Source: CBDFKQ01 sp965248855
Lineage (GTDB): Bacteria; Bacteroidota; Bacteroidia; Cytophagales; 172606-1
Length of the DNA: 64,000 bases
Direction of reading: 5' to 3'
NCBI GenBank assembly: GCA_965248855.1
Contig: CBDFKQ010000027.1
Span: forward strand, 89,563 to 153,562
Shown here in pieces: positions 35,465 through 45,162 of the stretch (position 1 is the stretch's first letter; every line of letters starts with the position of its first letter). The position numbers and the translations under genes were made by a program. The notes below the pieces were generated by a model. It saw only the letters and a program-made list of their open reading frames with translations. It was not told where the DNA came from and did no database searches.

Positions 35465-37579
35465 TTAATTTTTAAGGATTTTAAATTCTACTCTTCTGTT
35501 TACTTTTCTTTCTTCGTCATTTCCGTTTTTATTTATCGGTTTTGTACCACCATAAGCTTTGGTGTTTAATCTGCTTTCGTTTATCCCTTTGCTTATTAAA
35601 TATTGCTTTACAGCCTTCACTCTGTTTTCTGATAAAAGCTGGTTATCGCTTGGGTTACCGATTATATCTGTATGACCTTCTAAAACAATTTCCATATTAG
35701 GGTTATCATTTAATAAATCTACTAAATGCCCGAGTTCTTGATAAGAATCGGGTAATAAAGTATATTCTCCGATAGGAAAGAAAATATTATTTAATCGAAT
35801 TGTAGCACCAATTTCGATGGGGGCAAGATAAAGGTCGCGGGTTATTTCGGTGTAAATTTTTGATTTATCTATTACTATATTATCAGTTACAGAATAAAAT
35901 TTATCTTTTTTGGCTAAAAAACTATAAGAAAAGCCAACCGGTAATACGATTGTATAAGTTCCATCAATGGGATTGCTTGTTGCAGTTCCTAAAATTTTAT
36001 GTGTTTTTAAATCATAATAAGTAATTACAGATTTTAAAGGTTCTTTTGTTTTATTATTTAAAACTTTTCCATGGATTAAAACCACAGCCTTTGGTTTTGC
36101 CACATCAGGTATTTTTAATCTTACTATATCTAAACCACCAAGAGTATTTTTTGATGTTGTCATATAGGCATATTTACCGGAAGCAGGTAAAGTATAATAG
36201 GCATCCCATGCATCAGTATTTATAGAGTTACCCATGTTTTGCGGTTCGCTCCAGTTTGTCCAACTTTCATCTAATCTTCTGCTGACAAAAATATCATTTG
36301 AACCATATCCGGGATGCCCGTCGGATGAAAAATATAATGTTACTCCATCCGCAGCTAAAAAAGGTGTATCTTCAAATCTTGAAGTATTCACCACATTTCC
36401 AAGATTTTTTGGTTTAGACCAATGATTTTCTGAAAGTAAAAAACTTACATAAATATCTCTTCCTCCATAACTGTCATCTGCCTGAACTGACATTAATAAT
36501 GCTTGTCTGTTTGCAGATAAATAATAATTTACTTTATCGGATTTATTTACATAATTATCAATTATTACATCATCGGGCAAACTCCATCCGGTTTCCGTGC
36601 GATGGGAAATAGATACACCACCGCCTTTTGATGACCCATCTTTATTATAAGTATTGGCAATTAATAAAGTATTATTATCAGGTGTGGAAGAAATAACAAA
36701 ATTATGGCTTTCATTATTTAAAGGCCTGCCAATTTGTTTTCTCATACTCCATGAAGTATCATTAATCGCTTCAGAGATCCAAATATCGTCTTTATCGGGG
36801 CTGCCGGTATTTAATGGATTATCAGAACTGTTAAAGTATAAAATTTTCCCATCGGGAGAAATATAAGGTACTTTTTCAGTGTATTGAGAATTAACATTAC
36901 TACCTAAACTTATTTTTTTTAATCCAACAGGCATTTTTGGAAGAAGGTTGATTTTTATATCCTGCTTAAGTATAAAATTACTAACCTCTAATTTCATATC
37001 CGTAAACGTAGCTATACCAAAAGGCCCTGAAATATTTGGAATACTTGAAAGATTATCCGTATGATATAATTCTACATCATTTATTTTAAATAAGTACTTT
37101 CCATTTTGGCGGGCGAAGAAGAATTTGTTGGAGAGAGAATCTTTTTTTATTTTATCATTTACTATCCATGTTTTTCCCGGAGGTGAAGCAAAATAATTCC
37201 ATTGCTTGCTTTTATAGATTCCTAATAGATATTCACTTTCCTTTGGATCAATTAAAAAATATAACCACCCATCATTAATTCCAATAATAAACCCAAATCC
37301 ATTTGCTTTATTACCCTCTTTTTGGATTATGTTTGTTTCAAGCGTAAAATCTTTTTCCGGATCCGTAAAAATATTTATATATGAGTTTTGAGCATTGGAG
37401 GCTTTATTGTGTATTAAATACTTTCCATTTTTAATCTGATAAGAAACTTCATTATTTTCTGTAAATAACCATCCATTTTGATTGTCATTAAACTCTTCAT
37501 TGAACCAGGTGGCAGATTGGGCACTTGAATAAAAAATATTTAAAAAACACAACAATAGAATAATAAATAATCTGATCAT
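35465..37579 (-). CDS. OmpA-family outer-membrane protein with PD40 repeats
   Basis: 704 residues from the ATG at 37579, which places a clean signal peptide (ending SSAQS) at the N-terminus; the in-frame ATG 42 bases upstream would add 14 residues. After a LamG/jelly-roll-like domain (FNEEFNDNQNGWLF) come several WD40-like PD40 repeats with the pattern SPDGKILYFNSSD, AADGVTLYFSSDG and PASGKYAYMTTS. A carboxypeptidase-like domain near residue 490 precedes the OmpA domain, which has LEGHTDIIGNPSDNQLLSEN and RVKAVKQYLISKGI and binds peptidoglycan. This architecture is common in Bacteroidota envelope and gliding-related proteins. Confidence 0.92.
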   Translation of the reverse strand: MIRLFIILLLCFLNIFYSSAQSATWFNEEFNDNQNGWLFTENNEVSYQIKNGKYLIHNKASNAQNSYINIFTDPEKDFTLETNIIQKEGNKANGFGFIIGINDGWLYFLIDPKESEYLLGIYKSKQWNYFASPPGKTWIVNDKIKKDSLSNKFFFARQNGKYLFKINDVELYHTDNLSSIPNISGPFGIATFTDMKLEVSNFILKQDIKINLLPKMPVGLKKISLGSNVNSQYTEKVPYISPDGKILYFNSSDNPLNTGSPDKDDIWISEAINDTSWSMRKQIGRPLNNESHNFVISSTPDNNTLLIANTYNKDGSSKGGGVSISHRTETGWSLPDDVIIDNYVNKSDKVNYYLSANRQALLMSVQADDSYGGRDIYVSFLLSENHWSKPKNLGNVVNTSRFEDTPFLAADGVTLYFSSDGHPGYGSNDIFVSRRLDESWTNWSEPQNMGNSINTDAWDAYYTLPASGKYAYMTTSKNTLGGLDIVRLKIPDVAKPKAVVLIHGKVLNNKTKEPLKSVITYYDLKTHKILGTATSNPIDGTYTIVLPVGFSYSFLAKKDKFYSVTDNIVIDKSKIYTEITRDLYLAPIEIGATIRLNNIFFPIGEYTLLPDSYQELGHLVDLLNDNPNMEIVLEGHTDIIGNPSDNQLLSENRVKAVKQYLISKGINESRLNTKAYGGTKPINKNGNDEERKVNRRVEFKILKN

Positions 37580-37621
37580 TTTAAGAAAAATTATATGAGA
37601 GGATTTAAAAATTATTTTCAA

Positions 37622-37990
37622 TATAAAAATTTTAATTTTTTAAAAAATAAATAATTTATATAATTTTTTTTTAGAATATAATTTTGCTTAGGAACTTACA
37701 CATTTTTTTTAGTGAAAATTATATTTTTCTTTATTAAAGTTTCATTAATTCTTTCCAAATCGCTTGTAGGCTAATCATATTGAATTATTTCTTTTTAAAT
37801 ACTTGGAATAAAACATTGGATTGTATTGCTTTTTTTTAAATTTTATTACCTTTATATAATTAATTTTTAAAAATAATTTCTGCTATTGAGAGTTAAATTC
37901 TTATTTTTGAAATATAATTGAAGAGTATATTTGCATTAATATATACTTATATGTATGTTCAGCACCTTTTAATAAGTTTTATATATAAAT
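37622..37990. other. Intergenic region between divergent genes (369 bases)
   Basis: Very AT-rich. Besides a candidate promoter for the response regulators at 37926 nothing recognisable is visible: no open frame above 30 codons, no RNA gene and no long inverted repeat. Confidence 0.5.
37926..37933 (+). promoter_or_regulatory. -7 element upstream of the first response regulator gene
   Basis: TATATTTG fits TAnnTTTG. A TTTG occurs at 37906-37909, but the 16-base spacer is shorter than usual. The leader would be about 50 bases. Confidence 0.35.
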
Positions 37991-38410
37991 ATGGAAAATC
38001 CTATTGAATTGGTAATGTTGGTAGATGATAATGATACTGATAATTTTATCAGCAAACGCATCATTGAGATTACTAAATTTGCCAAGAGAATAGAGGTAAA
38101 AAACTCAGGCAAAAGCGCCTTGGAATATTTGGAAAGAGAACAAAAAAATCCTCAAAACTTACCTGAATTAATTTTTTTGGATATAAATATGCCAATTGTT
38201 GACGGCTTTGTTTTTTTATTTGAATTCGAAATGTTTTCTGATGAATTAAAAAATAAATGCAAGGTTGTTATTCTTTCAAGTTCTGATAATAAAAGGGATA
38301 TTGAAAAAATAGTTGATAACGATTATGTAATTAAATTTATAACTAAACCGTTAAACGAGCAGGCTCTCAAAGAATTAAAAGAGATGCCAAAAGGTATTAA
38401 CAATAAATAA
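37991..38410 (+). CDS. Stand-alone response regulator (receiver domain only)
   Basis: 139-residue receiver domain with no output domain. Acidic pocket D12/D13 (MLVDDNDTD), phosphoacceptor D64 (FLDINMPIVDG), the conserved Ser/Thr region VILSSSDN and K119 (ITKPL) are all present, so it should be phosphorylated. The insert of seven residues before the phosphorylation site and the pattern V.NSG.SALEYLE match Rcp1-like regulators of Bacteroidota. Followed after 86 bases by a paralog. Confidence 0.93.
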   Translation: MENPIELVMLVDDNDTDNFISKRIIEITKFAKRIEVKNSGKSALEYLEREQKNPQNLPELIFLDINMPIVDGFVFLFEFEMFSDELKNKCKVVILSSSDNKRDIEKIVDNDYVIKFITKPLNEQALKELKEMPKGINNK

Positions 38411-38496
38411 TTTTACCTTAAATCAGCCTGTGTGTAAATCATTTAAGCATATTTATTTTAAATATGATTCTTAATTAATAATTATAATTATTATCC

Positions 38497-38904
38497 ATGC
38501 CCCAGGCAAAATTTGCGTACAACAACATTTTAGTAGTTGATGATAGTGATATTGACCAACTTATTGTTAAAAAAGTAATAGAAATTACTTCATTCGCTCA
38601 CAAAATTGTGAGTAAAAATTCAGGTTTAAGCGCATTAGAATATCTAAATGTTACTCCTCAAGATGAACTCCCTGAAATTATTTTTTTAGATTTAAATATG
38701 CCCGTTCTGGATGGTTTCGGATTTTTAAAAGTGTTTGAAACACTGCCATCTTATATTTTAGAGGCTTGTAAAATCGTAATTCTTTCCAGTTCAACCAATA
38801 AAAATGATTTATCGAGCATTATTGATAATAAATTTATTAAAAAAATAATTTGTAAGCCTTTAACTATTGATGTTATTATCGGGCTTTCAATTTCTTCTAT
38901 TTAA
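38497..38904 (+). CDS. Stand-alone response regulator, paralog of the previous gene
   Basis: 135 residues. D15/D16 (VVDDSDID), phosphoacceptor D65 (FLDLNMPVLDG), VILSSSTN and K120 are conserved. The two proteins share the frame KNSG.SALEYL and differ mainly in the C-terminal helix. No sensor kinase gene lies next to either; the orphan partner may be elsewhere. The aminopeptidase gene starts 75 bases downstream. Confidence 0.93.
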   Translation: MPQAKFAYNNILVVDDSDIDQLIVKKVIEITSFAHKIVSKNSGLSALEYLNVTPQDELPEIIFLDLNMPVLDGFGFLKVFETLPSYILEACKIVILSSSTNKNDLSSIIDNKFIKKIICKPLTIDVIIGLSISSI

Positions 38905-38979
38905 AACTTCTCCTTCGTTTATATAATTTTATTTCAAAATATTCTTATTATTGAAATAAAATCACTTTAATTAAAAATC

Positions 38980-40269
38980 ATGAAACGTTACCCGGCTATT
39001 GATGAAAAATTATTCATTTATAATAGAGAAAAATTTTCTAAATCTTTAAAACCGAATTCTCTGGCGGTTTTTCATTCAAATGATTTAATCCTTACTAATG
39101 CTGACAGTACGCTTGCCTTCAGGCAAAACAATGATATTTTTTATCTATCCGGTATAGATCAGGAAGAATCAATTTTAATTATTTACCCTGATTCCAACAA
39201 CGCTCATTATAAAACAATTCTTTTTCTCAGGGAAACAAACGAGAATATTGCTATTTGGGAAGGCGCAAAATATACCAAACAACTGGCTAAAGAGACGTCA
39301 GGTATTGAAACCATTCACTGGTTGAATCAATTTGATAAAATTTTTGAAGCCTTAATGTTGGAGGTTGAATATGTTTATTTAAACACAAATGAACATAACA
39401 GAGCGGTTGTAGAAGTTGAAACAAGGGATGCCAGATTTATAAAAAAGTGTAAAGCGCAGTTTCCATTACATAAATATGAAAGATCTGCACCAATTATGCA
39501 CCTTTTGCGTGCTATAAAACACCCAATAGAAATTGAATTATTAAAAAAAGCAATTTCTATTACCGAAAAAAGCTTTCGCAGGATATTAAATTTCGTAAAA
39601 CCGGGAGTTATGGAATTTGAAGTTGAAGCTGAATATACTCATGAATTTGTAAGAAATCGTGCAACTCATGCATACACTCCCATTATTGCTTCAGGTACAA
39701 ATTCATGTGTGCTTCATTATATTGATAATAATTTATCTTGCAATGATGGTGATTTATTACTCATGGATGTAGGATCAAGTTATGCAAATTATGCATCGGA
39801 TATGACACGGACGATTCCTGTTAATGGAAAATTTTCTGTGAGGCAGCGCCTGGTGTATGATGCAGTGTTAAGAGTAATGAAGGCTGCAACAAAAATGTTG
39901 GTTGTCGGTAATATTTGGGATGATTATCATAAAGAGGTTGGTAAAATAATGGAGATTGAATTAATTGAATTGGGTTTACTTAATAAAAATGAGGTAGATA
40001 AACAAGATCCTGAAAAACCACTTTACAAAAAATATTTTATGCATGGCACTTCACATTTTATCGGTTTGGATGTGCATGATGTAGGCAATAAATATAGAAA
40101 ATTTGAGGCCGGAATGGTTTTTACATGTGAACCGGGAATTTATATAAAGGAAGAAAATATTGGAATTCGACTTGAAAATAATATTTTAATTACAGAAACA
40201 GGAAACATCGATTTGATGGCATCAATCCCTTTGGAAGCTGATGAAATAGAGGAGTTAATGAAACATTAA
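38980..40269 (+). CDS. pepP: Xaa-Pro aminopeptidase (M24B)
   Basis: Metallopeptidase that removes N-terminal residues before proline. The N-terminal creatinase-like domain (to about residue 175) is followed by the pita-bread domain with the metal ligands in LLLMDVGSSYANYASDMTRT, GTSHFIGLDVHDVG, FTCEPGIYI and GIRLENNILI. Length 429 agrees with PepP. A terminator follows at 40292. Confidence 0.93.
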   Translation: MKRYPAIDEKLFIYNREKFSKSLKPNSLAVFHSNDLILTNADSTLAFRQNNDIFYLSGIDQEESILIIYPDSNNAHYKTILFLRETNENIAIWEGAKYTKQLAKETSGIETIHWLNQFDKIFEALMLEVEYVYLNTNEHNRAVVEVETRDARFIKKCKAQFPLHKYERSAPIMHLLRAIKHPIEIELLKKAISITEKSFRRILNFVKPGVMEFEVEAEYTHEFVRNRATHAYTPIIASGTNSCVLHYIDNNLSCNDGDLLLMDVGSSYANYASDMTRTIPVNGKFSVRQRLVYDAVLRVMKAATKMLVVGNIWDDYHKEVGKIMEIELIELGLLNKNEVDKQDPEKPLYKKYFMHGTSHFIGLDVHDVGNKYRKFEAGMVFTCEPGIYIKEENIGIRLENNILITETGNIDLMASIPLEADEIEELMKH

Positions 40270-40291
40270 GTCTAAATGAACCCTTAATAAA

Positions 40292-40325
40292 CAAAAAAAA
40301 CCTGATTATAATTCAGGTTTTTTTT
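40292..40325 (+). terminator. Terminator after the aminopeptidase gene
   Basis: Stem AAACCTGA / TCAGGTTT with loop TTATAAT, flanked by long A and T runs. Confidence 0.88.
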
Positions 40326-40435
40326 GTTTAAAACCATTCAAAATATTTGACTTAAGTATTCGTCTGCTGATTTAATGGGAATTGTATATTATTTTTACAA
40401 AAAATATTTGAAATAACAAAAAAACAAAAAACATT

Positions 40436-42238
40436 TTGGCACGCAATAACCGCAACGACGATCAGGACGATATACCTAAAAAGAAAGTAACCGGCGAAAA
40501 TCTAAAAAAAGAATTTTCTTATATTTTCAAATTTGTCAGGCCTTACAGAATACATTTTATTGCCGGAATGATTTGCCTGGTATTATCTTCCCTTGCAACT
40601 CTTGCATTCCCATTTTTATCAGGCAAACTAGTTGATGCAGCAAAAGGAAATGCCGCAGGTTATTCTATTAATCAAGTTGGTATAGCGTTGTTATTAATTT
40701 TATTTGTAAATGCCATATTTTCATTTTTTCGCATAAAAACTTTTACTGTTGTAAGTGAAAATGCATTAAAAGATATCCGAATATCAGTTTATTCTAAATT
40801 AATACATTTACCTGTTCCATTTTTTGAAGAAAGAAGAGTAGGAGAACTTACAAGCCGAATTACATCAGATGTACAACAATTACAAGATATACTGTCCTGG
40901 ACCTTGGCAGAGTTTGTAAGGCAAATCATAACGTTAGTAGCAGGCATCGCTTTAATGTTGTTTTTATATTCAAAGCTTACTCTTTTTATGTTGGCAACTT
41001 TTCCCTTGCTTATAATTGGTGCCATTATATTTGGAAGATATATTCGTAAACTATCTAAAAAAACACAAGATTCACTTGCAAATGCAAATACAGTTGTTGT
41101 CGAAACATTACAATCGGTAAATACCGTTAAAGCATTTACCAATGAGCAATATGAAATAAACAGATATGCTTTTTCTCTTAAAGATGTGGTTTTAAATGCA
41201 ATGAAAGCCGCACAATTCAGAGGACTTTTTGCTTCATTTATAATTTTTGTATTGTTTGGAGGAATTGTTGGTATCATATGGTATGCATCCACTCTTTTAG
41301 CTCAAGGTTTGATTACTGAAGGTGAATTAATTGGTTTTATAGTTTATACGGCATTTATAGGCGGTTCAGTAGCGGGGTTGGGAGAATTATATAGTCAAAT
41401 ACAAAAAACAATTGGAGCTTCGGAAAGAATAAGAGAGATTCTGGGTGAAGAATCTGAAAATACATCAGCACTTATAAAAAATAAATTATCTGAGATTGCT
41501 GATATTGAATTTGAAAATGTAATTTTTAATTACCCTTCAAGGCCTGATGTAAATGTATTAAAAAACATATCATTTCATATTCAAAACGGTCAAAAAATCG
41601 CCTTAGTCGGGCATAGCGGTGCAGGTAAATCAACCATTACCGCTTTATTATTAAGATATTACAAACCTTTATCCGGTAAAATAAAAATCAGTAATACAGA
41701 TATTGAATCTTTGGAATTAAATGATATAAGGAAAAATATTGGGATAGTACCTCAAGAGGTTATTTTATTTGGAGGTACCATTGAAGAAAATATTGCTTAT
41801 GGAAAACCGGGTGCATCGAAAGAAGAAATTCGTGAAGCAGCAAGGCAAGCCAATACATTAGAATTTATAGAAAAATTTCCTGAAGGTCTTCAAACAATGG
41901 TTGGTGAAAGAGGTATAAAACTTTCAGGTGGGCAAAAGCAAAGAATTGCAATAGCTCGTGCAATATTAAAAGATCCTAAAATTTTAATTCTTGATGAAGC
42001 CACAAGTTCACTTGATGCTGAAAGTGAAAAATTAGTTCAAGATGCTTTAGATCAGTTAATGAAAAATCGCACTACAATTATTATCGCTCATCGCCTGGCT
42101 ACTATTCGAAAAGTTGATTTTATTTATGTAATCGGTGACGGAAATATTATAGAATCCGGCACTCACTCTGACCTGGCTTATAAGGAAGAAGGCATATATA
42201 GTAATTTGCTCAAACTCCAATTTGATTTAAGTGAATAA
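40436..42238 (+). CDS. Homodimeric ABC exporter (fused permease and ATPase)
   Basis: 600 residues: six-helix membrane domain (about 30-330) and nucleotide-binding domain with Walker A GHSGAGKST near 391-399, signature LSGGQKQR near 496 and Walker B ILILDEATSS near 518. The family resembles MsbA/LmrA and lipid A or multidrug exporters; no substrate can be read. The start codon is TTG (MARNNRND); the only other reading would lose the basic N-terminus. No partner half-transporter is adjacent, which fits a homodimer. Confidence 0.93.
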   Translation: MARNNRNDDQDDIPKKKVTGENLKKEFSYIFKFVRPYRIHFIAGMICLVLSSLATLAFPFLSGKLVDAAKGNAAGYSINQVGIALLLILFVNAIFSFFRIKTFTVVSENALKDIRISVYSKLIHLPVPFFEERRVGELTSRITSDVQQLQDILSWTLAEFVRQIITLVAGIALMLFLYSKLTLFMLATFPLLIIGAIIFGRYIRKLSKKTQDSLANANTVVVETLQSVNTVKAFTNEQYEINRYAFSLKDVVLNAMKAAQFRGLFASFIIFVLFGGIVGIIWYASTLLAQGLITEGELIGFIVYTAFIGGSVAGLGELYSQIQKTIGASERIREILGEESENTSALIKNKLSEIADIEFENVIFNYPSRPDVNVLKNISFHIQNGQKIALVGHSGAGKSTITALLLRYYKPLSGKIKISNTDIESLELNDIRKNIGIVPQEVILFGGTIEENIAYGKPGASKEEIREAARQANTLEFIEKFPEGLQTMVGERGIKLSGGQKQRIAIARAILKDPKILILDEATSSLDAESEKLVQDALDQLMKNRTTIIIAHRLATIRKVDFIYVIGDGNIIESGTHSDLAYKEEGIYSNLLKLQFDLSE

Positions 42239-42519
42239 TTAAATAGTTTTTATTTTTAAAGGTTCGCTAATACAAATAAGAATTAACAGAGACGAATAAC
42301 GGATAGATATTACAATTGTCAATACAGTAACTCGAGAGGCTTATCAAATTAAGTTTTAATTAATTTTTAAAGTGAAATTTAATTATTATAATTATGTCAG
42401 ATAGAACTATATAATTCCTATTGACAACATTTGTCTATTTAGAAACTTATGTTTTAATTGTAATTGAATAATTAATATATTATTTATATTAAAAAAAAGA
42501 AAATTAAATCCAATTATAT
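42239..42519. promoter_or_regulatory. Leader of the Gfo/Idh/MocA gene with an 8-3-8 inverted repeat
   Basis: In this 281-base spacer the only symmetric element is ATTGACAA-CAT-TTGTCTAT at 42419-42437, arms matching at seven of eight positions. Its position about 85 bases before the ATG fits an operator. No regulator gene is adjacent, so the call is weak. Confidence 0.25.
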
Positions 42520-43635
42520 ATGCCTCATTCTTCACGTCGCGATTTTCTTCAAAAAATTTCCTTGGGTATTGGAGCATCAGCTTTTTTAAATAATGATATA
42601 TTCGCAAAACAGGATTTACAAAAAGAATTTATCCCTGAAGAAAAAAAATTGAAAATTGCTTTAGTTGGTTTAGGATATTATTCCTCGCACCTGCTGGCAC
42701 CCGCCCTGCAAAAAACTGATTATTGTAAATTAAGCGGGATTGTAACAGGCACACCTTCAAAAGCTGAAGAATGGATTAAAAAATATAATCTTTCAAAAAA
42801 AAATGTTTACAATTATGAAAACTTTGATACCATAATTGATAATAAAGATATTGATATAGTTTATATTGTTCTGCCTAACTCTATGCATCACGAATTTGTA
42901 ATACGTGCAGCAGAAGCAGGTAAACATGTAATTTGTGAAAAACCAATGTCGGTTTCGGTGAAAGAAGCAGAAGAAATGATTGATGCATGCAAAAAAGCAA
43001 ACAGGCAATTGGCAATTGGCTATCGTTTACATTTTGAACCTTTTAATTTAGAAATGGCACGCTTAGGCCAGCAAAAAATTTATGGAAACGTAAAATTTGT
43101 AGAATCTAGTTTTGGATTTAATATTGGTAATCCCAATCAATGGCGAATGAAAAAAGCGATGGCGGGTGGCGGACCTTTAATGGATGTTGGAATTTATGCT
43201 ATTCAAGGTTGCAGATATGTTTTAGGCGAAAATCCAATAAGCGTTACTGCACAACAAATAAAAACAGATCCTGTCAGGTTTAAGGAAGTTGAAGAAACTT
43301 TAACCTGGCAATTTCAATTTCCGAGTGGGGCAATAAGCAGTTCTATAACAACGTATACATCTTCAATTGAACGATTATTTGCGTCAGCCGAAAAAGGAAC
43401 ATTTGAATTAGGACCTGCATTTGGTTACGGACCATTAAAAGGAAAAAGTCCTGAAGGTGAAATGAAATTTCCACAAACAACTCATCAGGTTGCTCAATTG
43501 AATGGAATTTGCAAATCAATTATAAATAATCAACCCAATACCGTTCCCGGAGAAGAAGGTTTAATTGATATGAAAATAATTGAAGCCATATACTCGGCTA
43601 TGGAAAGTGGAAATAAGATTGTTATTAAATATTAA
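42520..43635 (+). CDS. Gfo/Idh/MocA-family oxidoreductase with Tat-like signal
   Basis: NAD(P)-dependent sugar oxidoreductase or glycoside-processing enzyme (371 residues). The N-terminus SSRRDFLQKISLGIGASAF is a twin-arginine signal, so it is exported folded with cofactor. The Rossmann motif is VGLGYYSS, and the family signature EKPMSVSVKEAEEM follows. The C-terminal part has GGGPLMDVGIYAIQGCRYVL. Exported members of this family often act on sugars or glycosides in the periplasm. The start lies in a polybasic context expected for Tat. Confidence 0.9.
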   Translation: MPHSSRRDFLQKISLGIGASAFLNNDIFAKQDLQKEFIPEEKKLKIALVGLGYYSSHLLAPALQKTDYCKLSGIVTGTPSKAEEWIKKYNLSKKNVYNYENFDTIIDNKDIDIVYIVLPNSMHHEFVIRAAEAGKHVICEKPMSVSVKEAEEMIDACKKANRQLAIGYRLHFEPFNLEMARLGQQKIYGNVKFVESSFGFNIGNPNQWRMKKAMAGGGPLMDVGIYAIQGCRYVLGENPISVTAQQIKTDPVRFKEVEETLTWQFQFPSGAISSSITTYTSSIERLFASAEKGTFELGPAFGYGPLKGKSPEGEMKFPQTTHQVAQLNGICKSIINNQPNTVPGEEGLIDMKIIEAIYSAMESGNKIVIKY

Positions 43636-43668
43636 AAAAAATTTAATATTCCTAGATAAAATTACCAT

Positions 43669-45051
43669 TTACAACCCTTCAATCTTAATATCAGCTTTTC
43701 CACTTGCCTCCAGAGTTGCAATTATAGATTTTGGGGTGATGTATACATTTTTAGGTTCCAGTGAATTTAATTTTCCGTTTAAATAAATACCTTTTGCTAT
43801 TTTGTAATTATTTAAATTTTGTTGGATAAGTTTTTTTGCATCTTCAATTTGTCCTGAAAGTGGAAATTTAAAACTTTCCGACATTATTTTTACAAATTTG
43901 CCATGTGCAAACCAACTGGCTACTTTTATTAATTTGCTCTTTGTATCCAGTTCATAATCTAAATTTTTCACTTCGAGTGATTTTGTTACATTATTAAAAA
44001 AAGGAACTCCAATAAAATAAACTGTACCTGTTATACTTCCTTCCAAACCTGCTGCAATTATTATTTTATCATTGCTTCCAAACAAATCTATTTTCTTTAC
44101 TGTAACATTATATTTTCCGTTTTGAAAACTGTATTGTTGGCCCACCAACAAATTTGACAGTAATTTTCCTGCATTTTTTAAAGATATCTCACCGCTTACA
44201 CCAATTGAAAAATCATCTGTCATTTGATTTACAACTTTCAAAGGAGGTAAAATAGGATTTACCTTTTGATCGGGTTTTTCACCTATAATTGATTCGGTAT
44301 ATGTTTTAATGCCAAAAGTACATTTTGCGCGTTTGTTTTTTCCATTAATAGGAGTCATTATAACTTCTACAGGAGAAATCATTAACCATGTATCATATTC
44401 TTTGGAAATTAAAGTCGGGCTTTGAACCTGAGTCCAAACTTTTTGAATATATTTTTTCAATTCTACTTTTTCACCGACAAACTTGTCCAATTCGTTGGTA
44501 ATATTGGGTATTTGATCATCTAACGCTCTTTCAACTATTCCCGTAATAGGTATTTTAATTAATCCCAAATCAAAAACCGGTTTTGAAATCCAGTCATATC
44601 CTTTTATTGTTGAAACAGTTTTTAATTGCCAATCAGGTGTGAGCGTTAATTGAGTTGCTAATTTTGCATTTAAAGAAAACTCAAGCTCTTTATAAATACC
44701 GAATTTACCGGCCTTAGCCCAAATTTTAAGTGGTATTATTAAATTAAAAACATTTCCTTCCGCATTCACTAAAATTGAATCCCTCTTCCAAACTTTAAGC
44801 ATTAAGTTATCGTCATCCAGTTTATCATCTTCATAAATCAAACCTTTTAATTGATTGTTAATTTGATTTTCAACTTCCTGTACCGGTATGTCGATAGGAA
44901 TATTAATAGTAGAAATTTGTCGTTCGAAGGAAAGAGAATCGGTATACATATATTTTTCTGTCGGTTTCTTCGCAATAAAATTTTTATTGGAATGACAGGC
45001 ATTTAAAAGAATTATAAGAGTTAATAAAAAAAAAGTACCTGATTTTTTCAT
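43669..45051 (-). CDS. DUF4403 lipoprotein
   Basis: 460 residues, lipoprotein with lipobox LLNAC at the end of the signal peptide. It has the DUF4403 pattern: repeated beta segments such as STINIPIDIPVQEVENQINN, WISKPVFDLGLIKIPITGIV, and a C-terminal TULIP-like half with LNGKLNSLEPKNVYITPKSI. DUF4403 is a family of lipid-binding TULIP-type proteins; function unknown. Convergent with the Gfo gene (33-base gap). Confidence 0.88.
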   Translation of the reverse strand: MKKSGTFFLLTLIILLNACHSNKNFIAKKPTEKYMYTDSLSFERQISTINIPIDIPVQEVENQINNQLKGLIYEDDKLDDDNLMLKVWKRDSILVNAEGNVFNLIIPLKIWAKAGKFGIYKELEFSLNAKLATQLTLTPDWQLKTVSTIKGYDWISKPVFDLGLIKIPITGIVERALDDQIPNITNELDKFVGEKVELKKYIQKVWTQVQSPTLISKEYDTWLMISPVEVIMTPINGKNKRAKCTFGIKTYTESIIGEKPDQKVNPILPPLKVVNQMTDDFSIGVSGEISLKNAGKLLSNLLVGQQYSFQNGKYNVTVKKIDLFGSNDKIIIAAGLEGSITGTVYFIGVPFFNNVTKSLEVKNLDYELDTKSKLIKVASWFAHGKFVKIMSESFKFPLSGQIEDAKKLIQQNLNNYKIAKGIYLNGKLNSLEPKNVYITPKSIIATLEASGKADIKIEGL

Positions 45052-45098
45052 GGGGATTTAAAACTTTAGCACAAAAATAAGAATTAAGCTTTAAAACA

Positions 45099-45130
45099 AA
45101 AGCTCCCAACGCAAATGCGTTGAGAGCTTT
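45099..45130 (-). terminator. Terminator after the gene at 45163
   Basis: Arms 45099-45113 and 45116-45130 pair at 14 of 15 positions (core AACGCA / TGCGTT). It lies 32 bases after the stop codon on the minus strand. Confidence 0.8.
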
Positions 45131-45162
45131 AACCTTTACCTTATTGTGGAGGCTAAGAAATA

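Noticed and set aside
40789..41292. 167-codon minus-strand frame inside the ABC exporter
   Set aside because: Lies opposite the membrane domain of an intact exporter gene and has no domain or start context of its own.
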